Source of the DNA: UBA5794 sp963714375
Lineage (GTDB): Bacteria > Actinomycetota > Acidimicrobiia > Spongiisociales > UBA5794
Assembly (NCBI GenBank): GCA_963714375.1
Contig: CAVQOG010000008.1
Span: 248,001-312,000 of the forward strand
Direction: 5' to 3'
DNA: 64,000 nucleotides
Shown here: positions 16,304 through 26,080 of the stretch, one piece after another
Position numbering within the stretch: the first letter of the stretch is position 1
How the letters are laid out: every line of letters begins with the position of its first letter
Notes under the pieces: generated by a model
Told to the model about the DNA's origin: nothing
The model's input: the letters and a program-made list of their open reading frames with translations, nothing else
Database searches by the model: none
Program-made: the position numbers and the translations under genes

Positions 16304-17713
16304 CTATTGATCCTTCGTACTCAACGTTTCGAGCGCCTCGTCGTACTGCTCTTGAGGCGTGCGAAGTGCCCGTAGGAGCATGTACCCGAGAACTCCTGCA
16401 AAACCAGAGCCAATGAAGATTCCAAGTTTTGCTTCGTCGGCGAGGATCGGATTGGAGAACGCAAGTTCAGTAACGAACAGGGAAACGGTGAAGCCGACAC
16501 CAGCGAGTGTTCCCAGACCGACAACGGTCTTCATCGTCGTCCGACGAGGGAGCTCGCCCATATTGAAACGAAGGCCGAGCCAGGTGGCGAGCGTTATCCC
16601 AACCGGCTTTCCGACAAGAAGTCCGACTGCGACGGCAAGAGCGACCGGACTGAAGACCTGATCGAGCAATGTCTCTTCGTGGCCGATGAACCGAACTCCG
16701 GCATTCGCAAGGGCGAAGAGCGGGACGACGACGAACGATGACCAAGGATGGAGCGCGTGTTCAAGGCGTTCGAGGGGAGATACGGACGCCTTGGCCACAG
16801 CAGCAAGCTCGAGTGCATCGTTGTCGAGTCTCGTTTCGGCATCGGGCGACGCTCTGTTGGTGTCCCACCGGTCAAGGACAGCAACAGCCTTCTCTCTGAA
16901 CTCCTCGTCCGTGTACTTCGGCCTCACAGGCGTCATGAGGCCGAGGGCGACGCCAGCGATCGTTGCGTGGACACCGGATTCCAGAAAGAGCTCCCAGACA
17001 ACGAATGCCACTGGGACATAGAACAGAAGACTCCAGATTCCGGCTCGTCGCGCTATGTAGATAGCGATGAGCCCTGCGATACCGCCGAGGAGGTACCACC
17101 AGTTCAGATCATTCGTGTAGAAGACCGCGATGACGATGATCGCCCCGATGTCGTCAACGATTGCGAGGGCGAGAAGGAAGAGCTTGGCGCCAACCGAGAC
17201 ACGCGACCCGAGAAGCGCAACGATGCCAACGGAAAAGGCAATATCGGTTGCCATGGGGATTCCCCAGCCGTGGGTGGCCTCAGAGGCACCGCCGACCAAC
17301 ACAATTGCTATGTAGATCCCAGCCGGAACAATCATGCCTCCGAGGGCTGCCATTGCTGGGAGTGCAGCCTTCTTCACCGAGTTGAGTTCCCCAACCACGA
17401 GTTCACGCTTGATCTCAAGGCCGACCACGAAGAAGAAGACAGCCATCAATCCATCGTTGATCAGATGTTTGATTGACTCATCAATGTGTACGAACCCAAG
17501 GTCAAGCGAAATGTGATGATTGAAGAGGTCGAAATACGACTCATACCACGGCGAGTTTGCCCACACGACAGCGATCGCCGCGGCGATTATGAGGACGAGC
17601 CCACCGGCTGCCTCGATTCTGGTGAATTCGAGAACCGGTCGGACGAACCGTCTCGGTACCGCACGATTGGATTCGAGCCACGTTGCGTGGATCGCATCTT
17701 GGTTTTTGGCCAT
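16304..17713 (-). CDS. nhaA: Na+/H+ antiporter NhaA
   Basis: A 469-residue inner-membrane antiporter that exports Na+ in exchange for H+. The two essential aspartates are in AIVDDIGAIIVIAVFY, and other NhaA signatures are visible: NDGLMAVFFFVVGLEIKREL, GWGIPMATDIAFSVG and LFVTELAF. The ATG at 17713 (MAKNQD) is preferred over upstream starts at 17746 or 17773 because the family's N-terminus is short; none has a good ribosome binding site. It has a hydrophilic insert of about 50 residues in the middle (near RWDTNRASPDAETRLDND), as in many actinobacterial NhaA. Divergent from the exchanger gene. Confidence 0.95.
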   Translation of the reverse strand: MAKNQDAIHATWLESNRAVPRRFVRPVLEFTRIEAAGGLVLIIAAAIAVVWANSPWYESYFDLFNHHISLDLGFVHIDESIKHLINDGLMAVFFFVVGLEIKRELVVGELNSVKKAALPAMAALGGMIVPAGIYIAIVLVGGASEATHGWGIPMATDIAFSVGIVALLGSRVSVGAKLFLLALAIVDDIGAIIVIAVFYTNDLNWWYLLGGIAGLIAIYIARRAGIWSLLFYVPVAFVVWELFLESGVHATIAGVALGLMTPVRPKYTDEEFREKAVAVLDRWDTNRASPDAETRLDNDALELAAVAKASVSPLERLEHALHPWSSFVVVPLFALANAGVRFIGHEETLLDQVFSPVALAVAVGLLVGKPVGITLATWLGLRFNMGELPRRTTMKTVVGLGTLAGVGFTVSLFVTELAFSNPILADEAKLGIFIGSGFAGVLGYMLLRALRTPQEQYDEALETLSTKDQ

Positions 17714-17797
17714 AGCGCCGGAGGATACCGGTCGGTGGCGCGGCATGGCTCGTGTATCCGCTGGGGGTACCATCGCCGGACTTGAACGGGAGCATGC

Positions 17798-18727
17798 ATG
17801 TGGCTTGACATTGTGAGGATCGTCGCCGGGTTGGTGGTCCTCATCGTCGCAGCCGACAGGCTCGTGCTCTCCGCGGTCCGCATTGCCAAGGTTCTCAGCG
17901 TCTCGTCTGTTGTCATCGGTGCGGTCATTGTTGGATTCGGCACGTCCGTTCCCGAATTCGCTGTCTCGGCAGTAGCAGCGGGCGAAGGAAACATTGAACT
18001 CGCTCTGAGCAATGTGGTCGCCTCGAACATTGCGAACGCCACGCTGGTGCTTGGAATCGGCGGTCTTCTTGTTGCTCTGACGTGCCGACGCAGCGTGATT
18101 CGGCGCGAGGGCCTCCTCATGCTTGGTTCAGTCCTGCTTCTTGCGGCGATACTTGCGAGAGGTTCAATCTCAAGAACCGATGGAGCAATCCTGCTCGCTG
18201 GCATGTGTGTGGCACTCCTCTTGCTGCTGCGATGGTCCAAGACATCCGATGCTTCAGAGATGGAACTCGAGACGATCGTTGCCGATCCATCGCGGATTCG
18301 CGTCGAGATCCTCTATGGCAGTGTCGCGATGGTGGCGACCGTGATCGCGTCACAGGTATTGCTCACTGGCGTGCAGAACGTTGGTAGGGAGATGGGGCTC
18401 AGCATCCTGTTCATGGGTCTGATCACCGGGGTGGGCACCTCGCTTCCCGAGCTTTCGGCAACCATTGCGAGCGCCAGACGGGGACAAACCGATCTGATCC
18501 TTGGGAACGTGCTCGGATCGAATACGTTCAATGCCCTCGGAGTGGCAGGTGTCGCCGCCATGATCGGTCCGGGTTCGACAGCCGCGATCGACCTGCCACT
18601 TCTTGCCCTCATGGTCGGTGCAGCGTTCATCGCAGGTGTGTTTGCCTTCACCCAACAGAGGATCAGTCGTGTTGAGGGCATGATCCTGCTCGCCGGATTC
18701 GGCATCTACGTCGTCCTCTCAGTATGA
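17798..18727 (+). CDS. Na+/Ca2+ exchanger family (CaCA) cation antiporter
   Basis: A 309-residue membrane protein with about ten helices and the two inverted alpha-repeats of the CaCA superfamily. The first is GFGTSVPEFAVSAVAA...ALSNVVASNIANA, the second GVGTSLPELSATIASA...LGNVLGSNTFNALG. The acidic residues in SVPEF and SLPEL bind the cation. The family exchanges Ca2+ (or another cation) for Na+ or H+; ion specificity is not readable. The stop codon overlaps the polX start (ATGA). Divergent from nhaA, with 84 bp between their starts. Confidence 0.92.
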   Translation: MWLDIVRIVAGLVVLIVAADRLVLSAVRIAKVLSVSSVVIGAVIVGFGTSVPEFAVSAVAAGEGNIELALSNVVASNIANATLVLGIGGLLVALTCRRSVIRREGLLMLGSVLLLAAILARGSISRTDGAILLAGMCVALLLLLRWSKTSDASEMELETIVADPSRIRVEILYGSVAMVATVIASQVLLTGVQNVGREMGLSILFMGLITGVGTSLPELSATIASARRGQTDLILGNVLGSNTFNALGVAGVAAMIGPGSTAAIDLPLLALMVGAAFIAGVFAFTQQRISRVEGMILLAGFGIYVVLSV

Positions 18728-20478
18728 AGCCGTCAAACGAAGCGGTTGTGGCTGCACTCAGACAGCTTGTTGCATACACCAAGCTTGAGGACGGCCAGAG
18801 CCAGTCATTCCGTACACGGGCATACGACAAGGCAATTGATGCGGTCAACGCAGCTTCGGCGGAGGTGGCAGACATGTCGCTTTCGGAGCTCAAGGCGATC
18901 GAAGGCGTCGGGGACAGCACGGCACGCAAGATCATCGAGTTCGTTGAACACGGGAGCATCAGCAAAGTCGATCGCCTCAAGCAGCGGTTCCCTTCCACGA
19001 TGCTCGACCTGATGAAGATCCCCGGTCTTGGACCCAAGACCGTCCTCGCGTTGCAAGATCATCTTGGTGTCGTGGATCTGGTCGGTCTCAGGCAAGCGAT
19101 CACCGACGAACAGCTCAGAACTCTTCCCGGTCTCGGGAAGAAGTCAGAGGAGAAGATCGCGAACTCGATTGAGCTGCTCGGCATCCATTCCGATGAGACC
19201 CGAACCCCAATCTTCGAGGCGATGCGAATCGCAAGTAGGGTTGTCAACGACCTCGCCAGGAGCGACGCCGTCGGCCAGGTTGCCTACGCAGGGAGTCTTC
19301 GCCGTCTTTCCGAGACAATTGGTGATATCGACATACTCACGACCTCAGACGACCCTGAGCAAGTTATCGAGACGTTCGTTTCACTTGTGGGTGTCACCGC
19401 AATCATGGGATCGGGCGACACGAAGGCGAGCGTCGTGATCGACGACACCATCCAGGTTGATCTCCGTGTCGTGAGCGAGTCAGAGTTCGGGGCGGCACTG
19501 CTCTACTTCACCGGCTCCAAAGGACACAACATCGAGCTCCGCCAACGTGCACTTGGTCGTGGGCTTACCCTCAACGAATACTCGCTTTCCCACATCGAAG
19601 GCGGTGCCGTGGTTGCCGCTGCCACTGAGGAATCGATCTATGAGGCGCTCGGGCTCCCCTGGATCACGCCTGAGCTGCGAGAAGGAATAGGTGAGATCAC
19701 CGTGGCAGAGGCTGGCCAACTCCCACAGCCCCTGGATCCCGAGATGCTGAGAGGCGACCTCCACGTCCATACCGATTGGTCAGGCGATGGCCGCTCGACC
19801 CTCGATGAGATGCTGCAGGCTGCAACAGATCGTGGGCTTGAGTATGTGGCGATCACCGATCACGCCGAAGATCTGGCCATGAACGGTCTCAGCCGTGAAC
19901 GCGTCCGCGAGGAGCAAGCGGCCATCGCAGACGCCAGAAAGCGATATCCATCGCTTACGATATTTCACGGTGCCGAACTCAACATTGGGCCGGAAGGAAC
20001 GGTCGACTACGACCCCGAATTCCTCGAAGTGTTTGAATTCACTGTCGCATCGATCCACTCGCACTTCGACCTCGAGCGCGATGCGCAGACAGCGAGGCTG
20101 ATAGCTGCTGTGGAGAACCCGGCCGTGAACGTGATCGGGCACCCCTCCGGTCGCAAGATCGGTACGCGTCCCGGAGTGCGTTTCGATGTCGAATTGGTTG
20201 CTCAGGCCGCCGCCGCCACAGGTACAGCCCTCGAAATCAACTGTCACCTCCAACGCCTTGATCTATCGGCCACGAACCTCAGAACAGTGCTTGGGGTCGA
20301 GGGTCTGATGTTTGTCATTTCGACCGACGCCCACCATACGTCCGAGATGGCCAACGTCAAGTGGGGAGCTGCTCAGGCTCGCAAGGGTGGAGTGCCGATC
20401 GAACGAGTGGTGAACTCCTTACCAATCCGTGAATTCAGGGCCTGGATGGCCCAGAAACGGGTGCGTTCCAACGGCTGA
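18724..20478 (+). CDS. polX: DNA polymerase X family protein with PHP domain
   Basis: A 584-residue bacterial PolX. Residues 1 to about 140 carry helix-hairpin-helix motifs (IEGVGDSTARKIIEF, IPGLGPKTVLAL). The nucleotidyltransferase core follows with GDIDILTT, giving the metal-binding DxD. The C-terminal ~240 residues are a PHP domain beginning RGDLHVHTDWSGDG, with EYVAITDHAE and STDAHH motifs that bind metals for 3'-5' exonuclease. It is used in base-excision and gap repair. Its start is coupled to the CaCA gene by a 4-bp overlap, although the functions are unrelated. Confidence 0.94.
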   Translation: MKPSNEAVVAALRQLVAYTKLEDGQSQSFRTRAYDKAIDAVNAASAEVADMSLSELKAIEGVGDSTARKIIEFVEHGSISKVDRLKQRFPSTMLDLMKIPGLGPKTVLALQDHLGVVDLVGLRQAITDEQLRTLPGLGKKSEEKIANSIELLGIHSDETRTPIFEAMRIASRVVNDLARSDAVGQVAYAGSLRRLSETIGDIDILTTSDDPEQVIETFVSLVGVTAIMGSGDTKASVVIDDTIQVDLRVVSESEFGAALLYFTGSKGHNIELRQRALGRGLTLNEYSLSHIEGGAVVAAATEESIYEALGLPWITPELREGIGEITVAEAGQLPQPLDPEMLRGDLHVHTDWSGDGRSTLDEMLQAATDRGLEYVAITDHAEDLAMNGLSRERVREEQAAIADARKRYPSLTIFHGAELNIGPEGTVDYDPEFLEVFEFTVASIHSHFDLERDAQTARLIAAVENPAVNVIGHPSGRKIGTRPGVRFDVELVAQAAAATGTALEINCHLQRLDLSATNLRTVLGVEGLMFVISTDAHHTSEMANVKWGAAQARKGGVPIERVVNSLPIREFRAWMAQKRVRSNG

Positions 20479-20486
20479 CGTGTTCA

Positions 20487-22037
20487 ATGGGGGATATGAG
20501 CGATCGAGCCCTGAACCTCAAGACACGTGCCGGATATGCCGGACTAGCGGCGACTGCCGTCACGCTCGGCGCAACCGAGCTGTTTGCGGGATTGTTCGCG
20601 TCAGTCCCGTCAGCAATGGCATCGATCGGGGGGATCGTTGTCGATATTTCGCCACCGTGGCTCGAGTCATTCGCCATCAGCGTCTTTGGTACGGCTGACA
20701 AGCTTGTCCTCGGCCTTGGGATCTTCATCGTTGCCCTTCTGATCGGGCTGGCACTCGGTCGGAAGTCGGCAACGACGCCTGTGCCGATCGCTGCGGGGTT
20801 CGTCGGGTTCGGAGTCCTCGGCGTGGCAGCGCAACTCCATGAGAACGCATCGGCACCGACAGCCGTGATCGGATGCATGGCGGTTGCCGTCGGAATTGGT
20901 CTCGGCATGTTCGTATGGCTCGTGAGCCTGTCGCAGCCAGTCGAACGTGACGCCTCGGATGGCGATACGGCCGATATAGGGAGAAGACGTCTCTTGCTTG
21001 GTGTTGGGGCCGCAGTCGTCGTGGCAGGCGTCAGCGTGGGTGTAGGAAGGGCGATGCTCCGATCCCGCTCGGAGGCACAGCGCGCATCCCTGGTGCTCCC
21101 AGTACCCGTCGAGGCCATGGCAGACCCGACAGCGGCGCACGACTTCGATCTGAGCGGAGTCGCACCCGTCGTCGTGAGCAACGCAACGTTCTACCGGATC
21201 GACACAGCGTTGATTGTTCCGTCGGTTGATCCTGACGCATGGTCGCTTCGCATCCATGGGATGGTTGACAAGGAGGTCGTGCTGACGTATCGCGATCTCC
21301 AGGAAATGGATCAGATCGAGCGATACGTGACGCTGTCGTGTGTCTCCAATCTGGTTGGTGGAAGGTATGTGGGCAATGCCCTGTGGACTGGGATTCTTCT
21401 CAAAGATGTGCTCGAAATGGCCGGGATACAACCAGGCGCTGACCAACTGGTGGGCCGATCCGTCGACAGCTGGACCGCCGGGTTCCCGACCGAGTATGCG
21501 CTCGATGACCGCGAGGCGATGATCGCGATCGGGATGAACCGGGAGATACTGCCGACGAGTCACGGATTCCCTGCGAGGCTCATCGTTCCAGGGCTCTACG
21601 GGTATGTGTCGGGTACGAAGTGGTTGTCCGAGATCGAGCTCACGACGTGGGACTCCTTCGACGCCTACTGGGTTCCCAGAGGATGGGCGAAGGAAGGCCC
21701 GATCAAGACCCAATCGCGGATCGATCGTCCGAAGCTCGGTGACACACTGGAGGTCGGACCCTTCACGCTCGGCGGGGTGGCGTGGGCACCGACATTGGGC
21801 ATCGAAATGGTGGAGGTTCAGATTGACGACGGCCCATGGCTGGAGGCCGACCTCGCAGAATCCCTGTCAGATGCGTCGTGGCGGCTGTGGAAGATCGACG
21901 CCGAGCTGACTGAGGGAGAGCATTGGGCAAGGGTCAGGGCAACCGACGGGACTGGCGAAACTCAAACCGATGTTCGCGCAAGTGCTCGACCAGATGGGGC
22001 CACGGGATGGCACCAGGTGAAGTTCACCGCGCGATAG
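20487..22037 (+). CDS. Membrane-anchored molybdopterin oxidoreductase (sulfite oxidase fold)
   Basis: A 516-residue protein. Four membrane helices fill the N-terminal ~160 residues, and a fifth hydrophobic stretch (RRRLLLGVGAAVVVAGVSVG) follows an Arg cluster. The rest is a sulfite-oxidase-type catalytic domain with the Mo-ligating Cys285 in YVTLSCVSNLVGG and the SHGFPARLIVPGLYGYVSGTKW block, then an Ig-like Mo-cofactor dimerisation domain. The substrate is unknown (candidates are sulfite, N- or S-oxides). A second in-frame ATG at 20496 has GGGGG close upstream. Follows polX by 8 bp. Hairpin element downstream. Confidence 0.9.
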   Translation: MGDMSDRALNLKTRAGYAGLAATAVTLGATELFAGLFASVPSAMASIGGIVVDISPPWLESFAISVFGTADKLVLGLGIFIVALLIGLALGRKSATTPVPIAAGFVGFGVLGVAAQLHENASAPTAVIGCMAVAVGIGLGMFVWLVSLSQPVERDASDGDTADIGRRRLLLGVGAAVVVAGVSVGVGRAMLRSRSEAQRASLVLPVPVEAMADPTAAHDFDLSGVAPVVVSNATFYRIDTALIVPSVDPDAWSLRIHGMVDKEVVLTYRDLQEMDQIERYVTLSCVSNLVGGRYVGNALWTGILLKDVLEMAGIQPGADQLVGRSVDSWTAGFPTEYALDDREAMIAIGMNREILPTSHGFPARLIVPGLYGYVSGTKWLSEIELTTWDSFDAYWVPRGWAKEGPIKTQSRIDRPKLGDTLEVGPFTLGGVAWAPTLGIEMVEVQIDDGPWLEADLAESLSDASWRLWKIDAELTEGEHWARVRATDGTGETQTDVRASARPDGATGWHQVKFTAR

Positions 22038-22050
22038 CACACCCTTACTG

Positions 22051-22105
22051 CGCGTACCCAGGGTATGAGCCCCCCGTTTTTGGTGGGTTACAGCCCAGAG
22101 AATGA
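22051..22105 (-). repeat. Dispersed hairpin element, copy 3
   Basis: Read on the minus strand it begins near TCTCTGGGCTGTAACCCACC and ends CTCATACCCTGGGTACGCG. The inner arms AACCCACC and GGGGGGCT pair imperfectly around an A-rich loop. It lies in the 92-bp gap between two convergent genes, 13 bp after one stop and 24 bp from the other. Confidence 0.7.
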
Positions 22106-22129
22106 CATGGAAACCTCGGGTCGGCAGAA

Positions 22130-24691
22130 CTATCCCGGGGCAAGGATCATCGTCGCTTCGGCATCCGCTTCAATGTCTGAACGATTCCATAGCATTGCGT
22201 TGGTCTCGCCCGAGAGCCACGGAGCGATCATGTCGTCGTAGTGCGGGTGGTCCGTATGACCGGACTGCCCGGTCGAGTGGATCGCGGTTGATGCTGAAAG
22301 ATTGCTCAGATCGACGACCATCCGCATGGAGGGAAGCCAATCGACCTCGTAGCCCTCAGTAGCCGTCCAACCGACCGCATTCACGACGCCTTCCGAGCCA
22401 CTTGCCGGGTACGGTCCACGATTGAAGCGGTCTTCGATGACGCTGATCCCGGATTCACCAAGAGACTGGTTCGTGAACGTGATCGTATGGAGGTCGCCCC
22501 AGCTCCAGTCAGTAACGTTCCCCGAAATGGTGTCAACCAACTCATCGACGGCTGCAAAGAAGGCCAGCACAAGGATCGTGTCCCTGTCCTCGACTGGCGT
22601 CGTTGTCGGATCATCCCAGAATGGATCATTGGGCTGTTCAAGAAGGCCCCTCATGACCTCGAACCATCGTGCATTGCCTTCTGGCATCCAGTCTTTGGGA
22701 AGATCGCCGCGAAAGGTGAGGTCAAGCAGGTTCCGCCACGTCGCGTTCCAGATTGCGGCGCCAGTACTCCCTGAGAAGTTCTGGAGATCCCACGAGAAAA
22801 GCTCGTTGATGGCATCGGTGTCCTGCTGATCCCTGGTGAATCCAGGCACAACGACGAGCGCGTTCTCAAGATAAGACAGGATGAACTCTGCGTTGAGGTC
22901 GTAGCTGTCGAACTGGATCGTTCGGTGGCCGTCGGTGTCGATCCCGAGATTCGACGCCACAAGATCGACAATGCGCCGAGCTCGGTAGCCATGGTCAAAG
23001 TCCGTGGTGATGAGATACGGGAAACTGTCGTCGATGACCGCGTTGTTCGCGGTGACGATCCAACCCGATTCCGGGTTGTAGCTCGACGGGAGCTCATTGC
23101 GGGGTATGAATCCGGTCCATGCGAAGTCGTCAGTCCAGCCGGGAACAGGAACCCTTCCGTCGCCGTTCGCCCTGATCGGAACCATGCCTGGCATCTGGTA
23201 ACCGATGTTTCCCGCGGTGTCGGCATAGAGCATGTTCTGGGCAGGAACTTCGAAAAGCTTCGCGGCCGCTTGGAACTCCTCGAACGTCGACGCCTTGTTG
23301 AGGGCGAATATGGGTTGGACGAGTGAAGGGGATTCATCAAGCGCCGTCCACCGGAGTGCGATCGCATAGGGCTGGGGTGTGTCGATGCCGGCCTGATCGA
23401 AGTCCTCGAGTGGTTCGTAGCTGTCAGAAATGATTGGTCCATGCCTGGTGGTCCTGACCTCTTTGGTGACCGGATCGCCTCCCGCGACAAGGATCGTCTC
23501 GATTCGGACGTCCATGTCAACCCACTCGCCGTTGACCTCGTATTGGTTTCGGTTCGATGGGTTGATCTTTTCGATGTATAGATCCTGCACATCTGGGCCG
23601 GTGTTCGTGAACCCCCACGCGATCTTGGCGTTGTGGCCAATGATCACACCAGGGACCCCGGCGAACGAGAAGCCAGCGACGTCGAACGGGCAGGAGTCGT
23701 CGACGTTTCGACAATGGAGTCCGACCTGGTACCAAATCGAGGGCATCTGTGCTCCGAGGTGGGGGTCATTCATCAGATACGGCATTCCTGTTGGGGTGTG
23801 TTCTCCACCCACCGCCCACGAATTTGATCCGATCCCGGGTGCTTCTCCTCCAAGCGTGATCTCGTTGAGGGCCGCGATGGCGGCTGCAGCCGATGACAGT
23901 GCATCGCTGGCCCCCTCGGGAAGGCTGAAGGCAGCGCGTTCAGCTGTTTGGTCGGCGCCCTCGGTGGTCACGATGTAGGGGTTACGGTCACCGGGATACG
24001 GGGGAAACAGCTGATCAACGCGGTCTGGCGACAGATATCCAAGGTCCATGGCCCGCTCGATCTCTGCCGAATGGTTGCCGCCGAGGTCCCATGCCATGAC
24101 CTTTCCCCATGCCAAGGATTGAGCACCGGTCCACGGTGCGGGTGTGTAGGTGTGGTTGAGCAGTTCAAGGACCGAGTACTCAAAGCTCAGATCTGACGGC
24201 GACTGGCTCTCAAGATACGCGTTCACACCTGCTGCGTAGGCATCAAGTAGCGCACGGTTCTCAGGCGATTCAGCTTCGTACTGAGCCTCCGCAAGTCTGC
24301 CCCAACCCATGTCTCGGAGGAACAGGTCGGTCTCGAGTTGACCATCACCGAAGAGACTTGCGAGTTCGCCGTAGGAGATGTGTCTCCAGAAATCCATCTG
24401 GAAGAAACGATCCTGCGCGTGGACATACCCCTGTGCAAACAGCAGATCATCGGTGTTGGACGCATAGATGTGTGGAACTCCCCACGAATCCCGTATGACC
24501 TCGACAGTGTCCGTAATCCCGGCGACTTCGATGGTGCCACTGGTTTGGGGGAATGCGCGGTGCACCGAGTACTGGAGGAATGCGACCGAAATGAGGACAC
24601 CGGCGATTACCACAGCGAGAATCGACCACAGCGCTCGCCTCCAGAAACGGCGCTTTGGTTTCGGTTCGGCGACGCCAGAAGTCTCGGACAT
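22130..24691 (-). CDS. Penicillin acylase family protein (Ntn hydrolase)
   Basis: An 853-residue protein with one N-terminal membrane anchor (SILAVVIAGVLISVAFLQYS) after a basic stretch. The remainder is a penicillin acylase/acyl-homoserine-lactone acylase-type Ntn hydrolase. The autocleavage point is visible in APGIGSNSWAVGG, with the nucleophile Ser289 becoming the beta-chain N-terminus. Other family segments are DSWGVPHIYA, AQGYVHAQDRFFQMDFWR and YADTAGNIGYQMPG. It should hydrolyse amides outside or at the membrane; possible substrates are N-acyl amino acids or acyl-homoserine lactones. The start at 24691 or 24700 cannot be settled, as neither has a ribosome binding site. Divergent from bpa. 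Confidence 0.9.
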   Translation of the reverse strand: MSETSGVAEPKPKRRFWRRALWSILAVVIAGVLISVAFLQYSVHRAFPQTSGTIEVAGITDTVEVIRDSWGVPHIYASNTDDLLFAQGYVHAQDRFFQMDFWRHISYGELASLFGDGQLETDLFLRDMGWGRLAEAQYEAESPENRALLDAYAAGVNAYLESQSPSDLSFEYSVLELLNHTYTPAPWTGAQSLAWGKVMAWDLGGNHSAEIERAMDLGYLSPDRVDQLFPPYPGDRNPYIVTTEGADQTAERAAFSLPEGASDALSSAAAAIAALNEITLGGEAPGIGSNSWAVGGEHTPTGMPYLMNDPHLGAQMPSIWYQVGLHCRNVDDSCPFDVAGFSFAGVPGVIIGHNAKIAWGFTNTGPDVQDLYIEKINPSNRNQYEVNGEWVDMDVRIETILVAGGDPVTKEVRTTRHGPIISDSYEPLEDFDQAGIDTPQPYAIALRWTALDESPSLVQPIFALNKASTFEEFQAAAKLFEVPAQNMLYADTAGNIGYQMPGMVPIRANGDGRVPVPGWTDDFAWTGFIPRNELPSSYNPESGWIVTANNAVIDDSFPYLITTDFDHGYRARRIVDLVASNLGIDTDGHRTIQFDSYDLNAEFILSYLENALVVVPGFTRDQQDTDAINELFSWDLQNFSGSTGAAIWNATWRNLLDLTFRGDLPKDWMPEGNARWFEVMRGLLEQPNDPFWDDPTTTPVEDRDTILVLAFFAAVDELVDTISGNVTDWSWGDLHTITFTNQSLGESGISVIEDRFNRGPYPASGSEGVVNAVGWTATEGYEVDWLPSMRMVVDLSNLSASTAIHSTGQSGHTDHPHYDDMIAPWLSGETNAMLWNRSDIEADAEATMILAPG

Positions 24692-24743
24692 GGGCGCCAT
24701 CGTACCCGTCGTGGGTTCGTGCGTTGAGTCGTATGCTTGGGTG

Positions 24744-25220
24744 ATGCCAAACGAAGCCGCCAACAAAGAACCGGTGACGCCCGAAGTTGTCCCTGCGGAG
24801 GAAGACGGCGGCGAACTCTCCACGTCTCCAAGTGTGACTGAGCCATCGAAGCTGATACGGATAGCGTCCATGACCCGTGCCATGCTTGACGAGGTGCGCC
24901 AAGCTCCCCTCGATGAGGCTGGAAGAGAACGCCTCCTTTCGGTCTATGAACGCTCGCTTGATGAGCTTCGGGATGTCGTATCGGATGACCTTCGCGAAGA
25001 ACTCGATTCCGTCTTTGTTCCCATGGGTGGATCAGCACCGTCTGAAGCCGAGCTGCGCATTGCACAGGCACAACTCGTTGGTTGGCTTGAGGGTTTGTTC
25101 CATGGGATTCAGGCCTCGTTGATCACTCAACAGATGGCAGCGTCGGCCCAGCTTGACCGTATGCGGCAGCGTCCAGCGATCGAGGGTGGACAGGGTGCAG
25201 AAGCTGGCCTATACCTCTAG
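24744..25220 (+). CDS. bpa: Bacterial proteasome activator (Bpa)-like protein
   Basis: A 158-residue protein matching the actinobacterial Bpa family (DUF2587, Rv3780). The N-terminal 40 residues are acidic and look disordered. The four-helix core has MTRAMLDEVRQAPLDEAGRE and AELRIAQAQLVGWLEGLFHG, which are conserved in the family. The C-terminus ends GLYL, close to the GQYL tail that docks Bpa rings on the 20S proteasome. It should open the 20S gate without ATP for degradation of unfolded proteins. It is coupled at 2 bp spacing to a PAC2-family gene. The proteasome core genes (prcBA) are not in this window. Confidence 0.9.
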   Translation: MPNEAANKEPVTPEVVPAEEDGGELSTSPSVTEPSKLIRIASMTRAMLDEVRQAPLDEAGRERLLSVYERSLDELRDVVSDDLREELDSVFVPMGGSAPSEAELRIAQAQLVGWLEGLFHGIQASLITQQMAASAQLDRMRQRPAIEGGQGAEAGLYL

Positions 25221-25222
25221 CT

Positions 25223-26080
25223 ATGCAACTCCTCGAACTCCACCAATCTGCTGTCCTCACCAACCCGGTACTTCTCCTCGGTCTGACCGGATGGGGCGAC
25301 GCTGCCGCAGCGGCAAGCGATGCGGTGGACTGGCTCGTCGAGGACGGGCCGACGATCGCAACCTTCGAACCAGACGCGATCTTCGACTACCGATCGAATC
25401 GACCGATTCTGCGGTTCATAGCGGGTGAGCCGCTGACGGTTTCGTGGCCCCGCATGGAGGTCGTCCATGCCAATCCTTCCGGCAGAGATGTCCTCGCTCT
25501 CGTGGGAAATGAGCCAGATTTCCAGTGGATCGGAATCGCCGAGGCGTTGGTTGACATGGCCAAGCGGTTCGATGTATCGCATGTCGTAACAGTCGGCGCT
25601 GTCCCGACTCCGGTTCGCCATTCGATGCCGACGGCTGTGTTCGGAACATCCTCTGATTCACGGCTCCTGCTTCCGGGAGATGAGATGCTCATGGATGAGA
25701 TCGTTGTTCCCGCTTCGGCGGGAAGCGCCTTCCGCGCCGAGTTCGAAAAAGCCGGATTCTCGACGGTTGGCTACTGGGCGCAGGTTCCCCAGTATGTCGG
25801 AAGACCGTACCAGCCAGCAATGCATGCCCTGTTGGTGAAGATCTCGGAGCAGATCGGCGTGGACATCAACCTCACCGAGATTGAATCTGAAGCCTACGAC
25901 CAGATCAAGCGACTGGATGACATCCTCGAGAAGCGATCAGACGCTCGCGACTTCGTTGAGGGCCTTGACATCAGCGTGGGGACGACATCGCAAATCCCGA
26001 CGGATCTTCCGACAGCGGACGAGATTGCAGACGAATTCTCAAAGTACCTTCGTGGCTCCGACGGTGAAGACGAAAGCTGA
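25223..26080 (+). CDS. PAC2-family protein (proteasome assembly chaperone-like)
   Basis: A 285-residue protein of the PAC2 family, similar to Rv2125. The N-terminal half has LLLGLTGWGDAAAAASDAVDW and the central part VSHVVTVGAVPTPVRHS. Further segments are GYWAQVPQYVGRPYQPA and a helical C-terminus with EIADEFSKYLRG. PAC2 domains are known as proteasome assembly chaperones in eukaryotes; the bacterial role is not established. The gene directly follows bpa (stop TAG at 25218-25220, next ATG at 25223), which argues for a shared proteasome-linked role. Its stop abuts the convergent FHA gene's stop. Confidence 0.88.
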   Translation: MQLLELHQSAVLTNPVLLLGLTGWGDAAAAASDAVDWLVEDGPTIATFEPDAIFDYRSNRPILRFIAGEPLTVSWPRMEVVHANPSGRDVLALVGNEPDFQWIGIAEALVDMAKRFDVSHVVTVGAVPTPVRHSMPTAVFGTSSDSRLLLPGDEMLMDEIVVPASAGSAFRAEFEKAGFSTVGYWAQVPQYVGRPYQPAMHALLVKISEQIGVDINLTEIESEAYDQIKRLDDILEKRSDARDFVEGLDISVGTTSQIPTDLPTADEIADEFSKYLRGSDGEDES

